DNA of 64,000 nucleotides from a virus. Positions within the stretch are counted from its first letter, which is position 1, and each line of letters begins with the position of its first letter. The notes below the pieces were generated by a model. That model was not told the DNA's origin. It saw only the letters and a list, made by a program, of their open reading frames with translations, and did not search any database. The stretch lies in IMG/VR virus record IMGVR_UViG_3300031521_000053, positions 1 to 64,000 of that record; one strand, given 5' to 3'. Position numbers and translations under genes: made by a program. Positions 1 to 8,398 of the stretch are shown piece by piece.

Positions 1-366
1 ATCTGTTGTACTATCTATATTAAAATGTTCAATAACATTTGATGGTAAATTCTCAAGATTGTTTTTTATTCCTAAAAAATAATATTTACTTTTTTCAGTT
101 AAATAATAATTTATAGATTCAATTAATTTTTTAATATAATCTGATTCACCATAATCCGATAATGTATCACCCATTAGACTTATTTTTCTTTCATCATTTT
201 TCTCTCTTTCCACTGTATATGCATCACTTGTTATTCCTTTTTGACTAGGATTTTTATCAAAGTCTTCATCTGAAATTGGTTTTTTATGTTCGCCATCAAT
301 TTTTCCACCATATGGAAATTTTATATATTCTTTTATATATTCTCCATAGTCTACTATTTTTTTCAT
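1..366 (-). CDS. Hypothetical protein, 3' end outside window
   Basis: The frame opens with ATG at 366 and stays open to the left edge, giving the first 122 residues. The N-terminus (MKKIVDYGEYIKEY) is loosely like the capsid-targeting-like N-termini of its neighbours. The rest is charged, with no motif I recognise. It is the last visible gene of the minus-strand array that continues to 2465. Whether it ends in the K-F-N tail of its neighbours cannot be seen. Confidence 0.7.
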   Translation of the reverse strand, partial: MKKIVDYGEYIKEYIKFPYGGKIDGEHKKPISDEDFDKNPSQKGITSDAYTVEREKNDERKISLMGDTLSDYGESDYIKKLIESINYYLTEKSKYYFLGIKNNLENLPSNVIEHFNIDSTTD

Positions 367-384
367 GCCTTTTATATTTTTTTT

Positions 385-729
385 TTATATATTAAATTTA
401 TTAGTTGATATTAATAAATCCAAATCATCTCTTGTTATTATTGACCAATTATCCTTATTATTCCAATCATAATCTGGATATTTGTCTAATATATAATCTA
501 ATCTACGCTCTGCTTGTTTTGTTGTAAAAAAACAAGCTGTGTTATTAATATTATAAATTGTATTTGAATTAAATTTATTAATATCAATAGAAGATATTAC
601 ATCACTAGATTCATATGGAAGATTCATCAATATCAATTTATCACCTTTAGTTGGTCTATTCAAAATTAATAAATATTTTTGTTTATTTTCTTCTTTCTTT
701 TTAAATATGTTAAATTTTTCTACTATCAT
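385..729 (-). CDS. Small tagged protein, paralogue of the next gene
   Basis: 114 residues of unknown function. It aligns along its length with the protein at 732-1070: both have MI-x-E-(K/R)-FNIFK at the start, a (Y)-(F/L)-L-I-L-x-R-P strand near residue 20, a W-x-N-(K/R)-(D/N)-NW segment near residue 90, and a C-terminal TNKFN(I/L). The two genes are 2 bases apart, so this is a tandem duplication with divergence. Candidate virion-packaged protein by its terminal motifs (inference). Confidence 0.8.
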   Translation of the reverse strand: MIVEKFNIFKKKEENKQKYLLILNRPTKGDKLILMNLPYESSDVISSIDINKFNSNTIYNINNTACFFTTKQAERRLDYILDKYPDYDWNNKDNWSIITRDDLDLLISTNKFNI

Positions 730-731
730 AA

Positions 732-1070
732 TTATAAATTAAATTTATTTGTAGTGAATAAAAAATTCAACTCGTCAAAAGTTTTTATCATCCAATTATT
801 TCTATTAGTCCATTGAGAATCACTATATTTATGTAGTATATTATCTAATCTATCATTGGCTAATTCAATTGTAGGAAAACTTTCAATATTATTATTTTTC
901 CCTTTTAGAATATTTATATTACTTGAATTTATTTCATCAGTAGTAATAAAATCCTCAATTCCGTGAGTAAGTTTATATAATATAGAATAATCTCCTTCAT
1001 TTGGTCTGTGTAAAATCAAGAAATATTTTTCTTCTTTGTTTTTAAATATATTAAATCTTTCTATTATCAC
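732..1070 (-). CDS. Small tagged protein, paralogue of the previous gene
   Basis: 112 residues, unknown function, ends in TTNKFNL. The shared pattern with 385-729 (FNIFK start, ILHRP strand, NNW segment) supports both as real genes and as products of tandem duplication. The gap to the downstream start is too small for a separate promoter, so translation is probably coupled. Confidence 0.8.
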   Translation of the reverse strand: MIIERFNIFKNKEEKYFLILHRPNEGDYSILYKLTHGIEDFITTDEINSSNINILKGKNNNIESFPTIELANDRLDNILHKYSDSQWTNRNNWMIKTFDELNFLFTTNKFNL

Positions 1071-1085
1071 ATTCTAATATTATTT

Positions 1086-1517
1086 TTATAAATTAAATTT
1101 CATAGTAGATTTTATCCATGTTGGAGTATAATTTACCGCATTTAGAAATAAATAGAATGAAAAAATGAAATATGAACTCTTCCAATCCATTGATGTTTTA
1201 TTCGTATATTCTTCTATTTCATAATATAATTTAGGAGTATTTTCTATTTTTGTTATTATAGAATTTAATGTATATTTTTTTATTTCTCTTTGAGTTTTTT
1301 TATCTTTCTTTTTATCCTCTGTTTTCCAGACATCAGGATGTTTATACATAAATATTAGCATAGAAAATTCATCATAACAAGAAATTGGTATATTTCTATA
1401 TGTGTAATTATCAGTTATTTTTTCACCATATTTATTCTTATATATTTTTTCATAATTATTTATAAAAATTTCAGTATCAGAGCTAATTTTTATGACTATA
1501 TTATTTTTTTCTATCAT
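1086..1517 (-). CDS. Hypothetical protein ending in MKFNL
   Basis: 143 residues, unknown. It has no obvious relation to the neighbouring paralogue pairs in its body, yet it ends in K-F-N-L. A lysine-rich stretch lies near residues 65-85, followed by an aromatic region that is probably globular. A sequence fitting the reverse complement of TAnnTTTG (1545-1552) lies about 30 bases upstream of the start and may serve as a promoter, but I saw no matching -33 box. Confidence 0.75.
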   Translation of the reverse strand: MIEKNNIVIKISSDTEIFINNYEKIYKNKYGEKITDNYTYRNIPISCYDEFSMLIFMYKHPDVWKTEDKKKDKKTQREIKKYTLNSIITKIENTPKLYYEIEEYTNKTSMDWKSSYFIFSFYLFLNAVNYTPTWIKSTMKFNL

Positions 1518-1608
1518 ATTAAATTTGTTTATAAGTACAATTTACAAAATTATAAAAAATACTCACAAAATATTAATAAATTGCATATTATTATATTTTT
1601 TTATATTA

Positions 1609-2046
1609 TTACAAGTTAAATTTGTTCGCATTTCTTATTAAATTCAATTCTTCAATAATAATTTTTTGTTTTTCTGTTATATTTCCATAAATAGTAAATG
1701 GTGAATTGACATTAATTCTATATTCAATATTAGGATAATTTTTTAATATTAATGATAATATCACAAATTCTTTTTCTTTGTGTTGTAGTGTTCCTTTATA
1801 TCCAACAGTACATTCATGAACTTTATCAATAATACCTGTACATCCTTCTACAATTGGTATGAATTCAAATAAACTATTATCATAACCATAATTAAAATTA
1901 AATTTAACTACTTTACCAGGAGCTAACAAATCTGTAATAAATTTTTTTATTTTATTCTGGTTTCCATTATAATAAATCATCAAATCATTTAAAATTAATG
2001 TTGTTTCATTTTCTACATTCTCAAATACTTTAAAATTTGTTATCAT
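1609..2046 (-). CDS. Tagged protein, paralogue of 2043-2465
   Basis: 145 residues starting MITNFKVFE and ending ANKFNL. It shares with the upstream protein: LILND-(L/V)-x-x-Y at residues 17-26, a central strand-rich region, an NSP-(F/T)-TIYG motif near residue 117, and the C-terminal tag. Its ATG overlaps the TGA of the upstream gene (ATGA), indicating coupled translation. Function unknown. Confidence 0.8.
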   Translation of the reverse strand: MITNFKVFENVENETTLILNDLMIYYNGNQNKIKKFITDLLAPGKVVKFNFNYGYDNSLFEFIPIVEGCTGIIDKVHECTVGYKGTLQHKEKEFVILSLILKNYPNIEYRINVNSPFTIYGNITEKQKIIIEELNLIRNANKFNL

Positions 2047-2465
2047 ATATTAAATTTTTTTGCTTCTCTTTTTATATTTATATCATTAACAATTTTTTTA
2101 ATTTCATCAGGAACATAGCCATAAATAGTAGTTGGAGAATTTGTGTCTACATCATGATCATATTTTATTCTTTTTAATATTATTGTTAAATATATATAAT
2201 GAAATTCATTACTAAATCCATATGATCTACCTCGTATTACACCTTTGTGATGTTTATTTGAATGCATAAAATTGGTTACTCCATTAATCATCATGGTACA
2301 TTTTTTACAATCAAATTCAACTATATTGTTATCATTATAATCAAGTAATTTAAATATGAAATTTCTTATTGAGTCATCATCACCATCGAAATAATCTATT
2401 ACGTCATTTAAAATTATTGTAATCTTATCTTCTGAGTTCTCAAATATTTTGAATTCTGTTATCAT
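2043..2465 (-). CDS. Tagged protein, first gene of the left minus-strand array
   Basis: 140 residues when started at the ATG at 2465 (MITEFKIFENSE). A longer reading from 2492 adds nine residues that do not fit the family, while the chosen start aligns exactly with the paralogue at 1609-2046. It ends in AKKFNI. A TATATATA-type motif lies immediately upstream (about 2471-2480), closer than for most genes of this class, so the 5' leader would be very short. Confidence 0.8.
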   Translation of the reverse strand: MITEFKIFENSEDKITIILNDVIDYFDGDDDSIRNFIFKLLDYNDNNIVEFDCKKCTMMINGVTNFMHSNKHHKGVIRGRSYGFSNEFHYIYLTIILKRIKYDHDVDTNSPTTIYGYVPDEIKKIVNDINIKREAKKFNI

Positions 2466-2577
2466 GTAGGTATATATATAATTATTTTTCAAAAAATATA
2501 AACAATTTAAATATTTTTCTATAATATAAAAAGTATAATTTTTTCAAATAATTATACAATATTTCAAATTAAATTGT

Positions 2578-2585
2578 TATCTTTG
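2578..2585 (+). promoter_or_regulatory. Host-type promoter -7 element for the sbcDC fusion
   Basis: TATCTTTG, an exact fit to the Bacteroidetes -7 consensus TAnnTTTG, 41 bases before the start of the nuclease gene. The upstream box is weak (TTTC rather than TTTG). Confidence 0.6.
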
Positions 2586-2625
2586 TAAAAACCACATAAG
2601 ATAAAAAATAATATTCAATAAATAT

Positions 2626-5600
2626 ATGAAAATTGCACACTTAGCTGATGTTCACATTAGAAATCTAGAAAGACATGAAGAATATGATAAGATTTTTCAA
2701 AAAATTATAAAAAAATTACAAGAATTACAACCAGATAGAATAGTTATTGTAGGAGATTTATTTGAAAGTTACATTGAAATTTCAAATGAAGCTGAAATTA
2801 TCGCTGGAGATTTCTTGAATAAGTTATCAAATATTGCGAAAGTAATAATAGTCAGAGGTAATCATGACATAAGAAAGAAAAGTTTAAATAGAGTTGATAG
2901 TATAGAAACTGTAGTTAAACTTATGAATAATCCAAATGTAACTTACTATGATAAAACTGGTTTTTATGATGATGATAATGATAATTTCGTTTGGGTTGTG
3001 TATGAGCACTCAGATAAAGATAATGATCCATGGTTAAATAATAAAAAAACTGATGATAAAATTCATATTGGATTATTTCATGATCCAGTTTTAAATGTAA
3101 CATCAAATACAGGAAAAGTATTTAATGATGCTAATAAATATAAAAATATAAATTATTTTAATAATAATGATTTTGTTCTTATTGGTGATATTCACAAGCG
3201 TCAATATTTAAGAAACGATAAATCTGCAGCATATTGTGGTTCAACAATCCAACAATCTTATGGTGAAACTGTTGAGAATCATGGTTTTTTATTATGGAAT
3301 ATTAAATCACCTTCTGATTTTAATGTTACTGAATATGATATTGAAAATGATCATACATTTATAAATTTATATATTGATGAATCATCAGACTATGATAATT
3401 TAAATTTATCTGCTAATAATATTGGAAAAGACACTGAGATTAAAGTTCATTGGAAAGAATACTCTTCAATCATTAATACAGTAAATGAAAAGAAGATACG
3501 AGATTATATTAAAAATAAATTTAACACAATTAAGGTAGTTTTTGAAAAAAATTATTTATATACAGATATATTATCATCTAAGATGTTATCAGAATCTATT
3601 GATTTGACTGATACTGAAACTCAAAGAGAAATATTTAATGAGTATTTAGTAGAACAGAAGTATAAAAAAGATGACATTGAATCTATACTTAATATTGATG
3701 ATATCATCAATAGTAGAATACAATTAGTAGATGTTTTGAAGAATACAGAATGGAGTATTGATAAATTCTGGTTTAGTAATTTTAAGTCTTATGGAGACGA
3801 CAATGTAATAGAATGGAAAGATATTAATGGAATTGTACAGATTCATGGTGAAAATCAGGAAGGAAAAACTACGATTCTTGATGCTCTTACTTATATTCTA
3901 TATGGTAAAACTACAACAACATTAAGTCCTGAAAAATTTGGAGACTCTAGATACATAAATAATAAAAGAGAATTAGATTTTGTTAATGGTGGAGCAGTAA
4001 TTAATTCAAATGGTAATAAATTTGTAATTCAGAGAAAGACTGAAAGAGTTTGGAATAAGGCACACACATCTTTAACAAGTTGTCCTACATCTTTAGATTT
4101 CTATAAGAGTGAAGATATTTGTGAAAAAAATAAATTAACTGATGAAGTTAAAAGTAAAACTCAAAAAGAATTAGATTCTATTTTAGGAGATTTGAAGGAT
4201 TTTATTAGACTATCATTCACCAACGCTGATAATTTAAATGATTTATTATCTGAAAATAGAAGTATTTTCATGGATAATATTATTAGAGATGCTGGATATG
4301 ATATATTTGAAACTAAATCAAATGAATTTAAAGAATATAAAAAAGAAATTATAGAAGAAAAATTAATTGTAAATATTCAAGATTCAGAAGAAAATATAAA
4401 AGAATTAAATTCTGATATAGTTGATATTAAAGCAATAGTAGATACTAATATTTCTGAAATTGAAAGAATAGAAAAAGAATTATTATTGTATAATATCACT
4501 AGAGATGAATTAAATAAAAAATTAAGTAATATTGATTTATCAATGTTAACTTTCAATGAAGATTTGAATTTAAATACAATTAAGAATTATAATACTAAAA
4601 TTGAAGAATCTAAAATACAAAGAGTTAATTTAGAAAAAGAAATTGATAAATTACCTACTGAGTTTGATTCATCTAAACTTGATGATTTTAAAATTAAATT
4701 GAAGCAAACAAATTTAAAAATTTCAGAGTTAAAAGATAAAATTTCAACTTTAAAAAATTCATTGTTAGAATCAGATGGAAAGATTGATAAAGTTAATGTT
4801 AAGATTGAAGAACTGAAGCAAAATGAGATTAAAAAAATACTATCAAAAATAACAGCAAATGATTTGCAAATTGAAGTTATTAAAAATAAAAAATCTAATA
4901 TTATAAAAGATGAGATAAAAAAAATAACTTCTCAAATTCAAGTTTTTGAATTAGAATCCATAGAATTAGCATCGAATATAAAACTTTTACAAAAAGATGG
5001 TATTAATGCTAAAAAATCAAATGATGAATTAGATAAAGAAATTGAAACATTTAAAAATTCAAAATCATGTCCTAGTTGCGGTAGAGCTTATGATAAAAAT
5101 GATCCAAATTACTCAGAACACTTAGCTCATTTAGAAGATAAAATTAGAAGTCTTGAAATTAAAAAAGAACCAAATTTATTAATAATAAAAGATTGTTTAT
5201 TGAAATATAAAGAATTGAAAAATGATTCAATTGATTGTAATTCAAATATCTTTAATTATGAAGATATGAAAAAAAGATTAGAACAAGGTGATTATAATGA
5301 AGATATATTATCAAAATTAAAAGATGTCGGTAGTAGCAAGACATTGAGACAAGATAATATAGAATTGAATATATCAATTGAAAATATTGAAAATAATAAC
5401 TTTGATAATTATTTAACATTAAATGAAAATATTGATAAGGGTAAAACTCTAATAACAAACATAGAAAAAGGAAAAGATAATACTTTACAATTAATAAAAA
5501 ACATCGAAGTAGAATTAAAAGAAATCAATATCGATGATATTGAAAATAATATTACAATAGAAGAAATTAAGAAAGATAATTTTGATTTGAGAAATAAAAA

Positions 5601-6378
5601 AATATCGAATAGAGATAATATTATTTTGACACTTGAAAATTTTAATTTTAAAATTAAAGAATTAAAATCAGAAATTGAAAAATACCAAGAATATAAAGTT
5701 AAAATTGATGAAAATAAAAAAATTCAAATTTCAATTGATGATGTAGATTATAATATTAAAAATTATAAAGAAAAAATAAAAGATTTTTCAAAAATAAATA
5801 TTGATTTAGAAAAAAACATTCTTCTTAAAGAAACTGACATATTTAATATATCTACTAAAATAAAAAAATATTTAAAGCAAAAGAAACGAGATGAGTTATT
5901 AAAGGAGTATCAAAAATGTATTAGTCGTGATGGATTACCTACATTTTTATTAAAAAAATCCATTCATTTAATAAATAAAGAATTGAATGATTTACTGAGT
6001 AATGTTGATTTTACATTATTCTTTGATGAAAATTTGAATTTGAGACTTAGTGCAGATGATAGACTTGATACTAGTCAAAATGCTATTGAAAGCTCTGGTA
6101 AGGAAAGGACATTTTGTGCCCTTGCTTTGAAAATATCTTTGAGACAAATAAATGTAAAATCCAAATCTACTTTCATTGTTTTAGATGAAATTATGGGTAA
6201 ATTAATTGATGGTAAGAAAACAAAATCTGTTCAACAATTTTTAGAATTTATTGATGAATTGAAATATAAAGTAAATAAAATAGTAATTATTGAGCAAGTG
6301 CATAATATAAATTTTGATGCTTCAATTGAAGTTGATAAAGACGATGAATTAATTTCTCACTTAGAATTAGTTTATTAA
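2626..6378 (+). CDS. sbcDC: Fused SbcD-SbcC (Mre11-Rad50) nuclease-ATPase
   Basis: A single 1250-residue chain carries both halves of the recombination nuclease that T4 encodes as gp47 and gp46. Residues 1 to about 330 are a calcineurin-type phosphoesterase: D8/H10 (ADVH), D44 (GDLF), N79-H80-D81 (GNHD), H152 (FHDP), D188/H190 (GDIH). From about residue 380 the Rad50/SbcC part begins (FKSYGD), with a Walker A GENQEGKTT at about 408, long coiled coils, a zinc hook CPSC at 815-818, an ABC signature SSGKER at about 1155, and Walker B FIVLDE at 1183-1188. All catalytic motifs look intact, so it should process DNA ends in replication and recombination. No stop or frameshift separates the two parts. 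A TATCTTTG promoter precedes it. Confidence 0.95.
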   Translation: MKIAHLADVHIRNLERHEEYDKIFQKIIKKLQELQPDRIVIVGDLFESYIEISNEAEIIAGDFLNKLSNIAKVIIVRGNHDIRKKSLNRVDSIETVVKLMNNPNVTYYDKTGFYDDDNDNFVWVVYEHSDKDNDPWLNNKKTDDKIHIGLFHDPVLNVTSNTGKVFNDANKYKNINYFNNNDFVLIGDIHKRQYLRNDKSAAYCGSTIQQSYGETVENHGFLLWNIKSPSDFNVTEYDIENDHTFINLYIDESSDYDNLNLSANNIGKDTEIKVHWKEYSSIINTVNEKKIRDYIKNKFNTIKVVFEKNYLYTDILSSKMLSESIDLTDTETQREIFNEYLVEQKYKKDDIESILNIDDIINSRIQLVDVLKNTEWSIDKFWFSNFKSYGDDNVIEWKDINGIVQIHGENQEGKTTILDALTYILYGKTTTTLSPEKFGDSRYINNKRELDFVNGGAVINSNGNKFVIQRKTERVWNKAHTSLTSCPTSLDFYKSEDICEKNKLTDEVKSKTQKELDSILGDLKDFIRLSFTNADNLNDLLSENRSIFMDNIIRDAGYDIFETKSNEFKEYKKEIIEEKLIVNIQDSEENIKELNSDIVDIKAIVDTNISEIERIEKELLLYNITRDELNKKLSNIDLSMLTFNEDLNLNTIKNYNTKIEESKIQRVNLEKEIDKLPTEFDSSKLDDFKIKLKQTNLKISELKDKISTLKNSLLESDGKIDKVNVKIEELKQNEIKKILSKITANDLQIEVIKNKKSNIIKDEIKKITSQIQVFELESIELASNIKLLQKDGINAKKSNDELDKEIETFKNSKSCPSCGRAYDKNDPNYSEHLAHLEDKIRSLEIKKEPNLLIIKDCLLKYKELKNDSIDCNSNIFNYEDMKKRLEQGDYNEDILSKLKDVGSSKTLRQDNIELNISIENIENNNFDNYLTLNENIDKGKTLITNIEKGKDNTLQLIKNIEVELKEINIDDIENNITIEEIKKDNFDLRNKKISNRDNIILTLENFNFKIKELKSEIEKYQEYKVKIDENKKIQISIDDVDYNIKNYKEKIKDFSKINIDLEKNILLKETDIFNISTKIKKYLKQKKRDELLKEYQKCISRDGLPTFLLKKSIHLINKELNDLLSNVDFTLFFDENLNLRLSADDRLDTSQNAIESSGKERTFCALALKISLRQINVKSKSTFIVLDEIMGKLIDGKKTKSVQQFLEFIDELKYKVNKIVIIEQVHNINFDASIEVDKDDELISHLELVY

Positions 6379-6401
6379 AATAAAAATGATCATAAAAGTA
6401 A

Positions 6402-6641
6402 ATGGGAGTTGTAAGAACTATTAAAGGAGATGATGGTAAGCCATATATATCATTGGAGGATTTGATTGGTGAAGTTGAAGAAGCCAGGAATTTTAGTATA
6501 GAATACAATAAAGAGGGTAAGAGAAAAATTGATTTTGTGGAGATTATATTATCAACATTACATAATATGGAAAAAGATTATTATGAGAAATATCTATTTA
6601 GAAGAAATGATGACGAAAAAAAAGATAATGATAAATTATGA
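6402..6641 (+). CDS. Hypothetical small charged protein downstream of sbcDC
   Basis: 79 residues, unknown; mixed charge with a lysine/aspartate-rich end. It starts 23 bases after the sbcDC stop and its stop overlaps the next start (ATGA), so it belongs to the same transcript. Its position suggests a DNA-metabolism accessory role, but no motif shows this. Confidence 0.75.
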   Translation: MGVVRTIKGDDGKPYISLEDLIGEVEEARNFSIEYNKEGKRKIDFVEIILSTLHNMEKDYYEKYLFRRNDDEKKDNDKL

Positions 6642-7207
6642 TAACAATCGACAGTAATTTTATTAATCGTGCGATCATTAAATGGAGTCCTATTATTAAT
6701 ACTTTAAATATCGATAAAAGATTTGAAGAACCTATTTCTATTTTTTCTGAATTGTGCTCATTTAATCACAATAATTTACATATATCAAATAGTATTTATG
6801 ATGATAATATTTTACCGATTTCAATAAGAACGTTATCAAAATTAAAATTAGAAAATGTCAAATTAGTTATAGGCACAAAAAATTATTATGAATTTAATAC
6901 ATATCAAATAAAAATTAAATTTTCTATTAATCAAGAAGAAGAATTTAAAATGATATCTGGAACAGATGTTATTACCATGTTATCATCATCATTTGTAGAA
7001 GAAATTTCCACCAATATTAATGATAAAATAGAAAAAGAAAAACTTAACATTCTTATAATAGATAGTAATTTTATTAGTAATATTGAAAGATTTCCAGAGT
7101 GTGTTTTATTGTCATATAGATTTATATTAACCAGCATAAAAAAAGAAAGATGTGATAAGATAAATAAGATAAATAAGATAAATAAATATAAGCCTGGTGA
7201 CTTATAA
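6638..7207 (+). CDS. Hypothetical protein with a short C-terminal repeat
   Basis: 189 residues, unknown. The last part has three in-frame copies of K-I-N encoded by ATAAGATAA-type repeats, then KYKPGDL. The coding end runs into the first of three 18-base repeat units (7188-7262), so the terminus may have been shaped by repeat expansion. Last gene of the sbcDC transcript. Confidence 0.75.
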   Translation: MITIDSNFINRAIIKWSPIINTLNIDKRFEEPISIFSELCSFNHNNLHISNSIYDDNILPISIRTLSKLKLENVKLVIGTKNYYEFNTYQIKIKFSINQEEEFKMISGTDVITMLSSSFVEEISTNINDKIEKEKLNILIIDSNFISNIERFPECVLLSYRFILTSIKKERCDKINKINKINKYKPGDL

Positions 7208-7262
7208 ATTATATTATAAGCCTTATGACTTATAAATTATGTTTATAAGCCTTATGACTTAT
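7188..7262. repeat. Three iteron-like repeats of ATAAG-N7-ACTTAT type
   Basis: Three 18-base units at 7188-7205, 7216-7233 and 7245-7262, spaced 28 and 29 bases apart. Each is an interrupted inverted repeat (ATAAG ... CTTAT) with core CCTTATG, or CCTGGTG in the first. Regular spacing near helical multiples suggests a protein-binding array (operator or origin), though a transcription-end hairpin is also possible. Confidence 0.6.
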
Positions 7263-7268
7263 ATTTTA

Positions 7269-7529
7269 TTAATATATTTTCCAATTTTTGCTATTAACTT
7301 CATCTCTTTTTTTAGGATAATATAAATTGCAGCAGCCATCAGAACTAACTTTGGATTTAACTTTTACATTTTTACAATAGTCATGCTCATAAAAAGAGCA
7401 CTCATTACAACGAAATTTACTTTTCATTAATTCCATATATGATACATCTGGAGATTTCAGACGTTTTATGTTTTCATTATCATAATTTTCATTATCATAA
7501 TTTTCAAATACTATAATATTATTCATCAT
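7269..7529 (-). CDS. Small cysteine-rich protein
   Basis: 86 residues. Five cysteines are arranged C-x2-C-x7-C ... CC-x2-Y-YP in residues 40-72, a pattern reminiscent of small metal- or iron-sulfur-binding phage proteins of HiPIP-like type (resemblance only). The N-terminus MMNNIIVFEN fits the xFE start seen in the tagged proteins, and a YDNEN unit is duplicated at residues 11-20. The second Met (7526) could equally be the start. Confidence 0.65.
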   Translation of the reverse strand: MMNNIIVFENYDNENYDNENIKRLKSPDVSYMELMKSKFRCNECSFYEHDYCKNVKVKSKVSSDGCCNLYYPKKRDEVNSKNWKIY

Positions 7530-7718
7530 TATTATTACTCAGTTATTTTTTATAACTGTATATATTAATTATAAAAACCTTGTTTTTAGCTTAATTTTTA
7601 AGTATTTAATGATTTTCACTGATTAATATATACATATCATAAAATATAAAATATGTATTTTTTATTTTGTTTATAATCAGATAGTTAAATATATTATTGA
7701 AATATTATTATAATAAGT

Positions 7719-7749
7719 TTTGATATTAGGAAAAAATGTTGTAAATTTG
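7719..7749 (+). promoter_or_regulatory. Host-type promoter for clpS-clpC
   Basis: TTTG (7719-7722), 19 bases, then TAAATTTG (7742-7749): a full match to the Bacteroidetes -33/-7 pattern. Transcription would start near 7756, leaving about a 60-base leader that contains a small hairpin AAACTTT-ACAAT-AAAGTTT (7779-7797) just before the clpS start. Confidence 0.65.
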
Positions 7750-7815
7750 CATTATCAATTACAATAAATAATTAAATGAAACTTTACAATAAAGTTTATA
7801 TACATATAATAAGTT

Positions 7816-8109
7816 ATGGAGAAAACAAAAACAAAATCATTAGATGAAATTTTATCAGAAAATGGAATTTCTACTAATACTGAAGAAGAATTTAAATTGA
7901 TATTATGGAATGATGATGTAAATTCATTTGAATGGGTTATCACATGCTTAATGGCTTATTTAAAATTTCCACCTAAAAAAGCAGAAGCATCAGCCTATAA
8001 TGTACATCTTATTGGTAAAGATGTTATTAAAACTGGTTCAAGAGAAACATTAGAGCCTTATAAAAAATTATTAGAAGAGAGAGGATTATCTCTCACAATA
8101 GAACAATAG
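7816..8109 (+). CDS. clpS: ClpS, N-degron adaptor
   Basis: 97 residues, the usual length. The ClpS core is clear: FKLILWNDDVNSFEWV at about 28-43 (the NDD loop lines the N-degron pocket), then a helical part with A-x-AYNVHLIGKDVIKTG and a C-terminal E-x-(K/R)-x-LxExGLSLTIE. It should deliver substrates with bulky hydrophobic N-termini to the AAA+ unfoldase encoded 290 bases downstream. Adaptor and unfoldase are adjacent here; ClpP is at 44.5 kb. Confidence 0.93.
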   Translation: MEKTKTKSLDEILSENGISTNTEEEFKLILWNDDVNSFEWVITCLMAYLKFPPKKAEASAYNVHLIGKDVIKTGSRETLEPYKKLLEERGLSLTIEQ

Positions 8110-8110
8110 A

Positions 8111-8389
8111 ATGAAAAAATTTACAATAGATTATATATTATATATTTATAAAACTTTTATATTAAAAAATAAAAGCGGAGATATTTATAAAAAATGGGCG
8201 AAATCATTAATGAGATTATTAGAATATACATACGATTTGTATATTTGGATTTTTGCCTTGATGTTATTTTTACCAGTTTTATTAATTTCTGTTACAATTG
8301 GTAAAAAAATAAAAATGAAAAAATTTCAATTAATGAAAGCGTTCATTAAATACACTAACGATTACAATAACAATAATAAAATTAATTAA
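8111..8389 (+). CDS. Small single-pass membrane protein between clpS and clpC
   Basis: 92 residues with one strongly hydrophobic segment (about residues 42-64, WIFALMLFLPVLLISVTI) flanked by lysines. It starts one base after the clpS stop and ends 9 bases before clpC, so it is co-translated with both. A role in bringing the protease to the membrane is speculation. Confidence 0.75.
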   Translation: MKKFTIDYILYIYKTFILKNKSGDIYKKWAKSLMRLLEYTYDLYIWIFALMLFLPVLLISVTIGKKIKMKKFQLMKAFIKYTNDYNNNNKIN

Positions 8390-8398
8390 TTAAAGCCT

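Noticed and set aside
2466-2492. Upstream start for the first left-array gene
   Set aside because: The extra nine residues do not fit the paralogue, whose start aligns with the ATG at 2465.
7269-7529. Firm call as HiPIP iron-sulfur protein
   Set aside because: Cysteine spacing is only loosely similar; left as a cysteine-rich protein.
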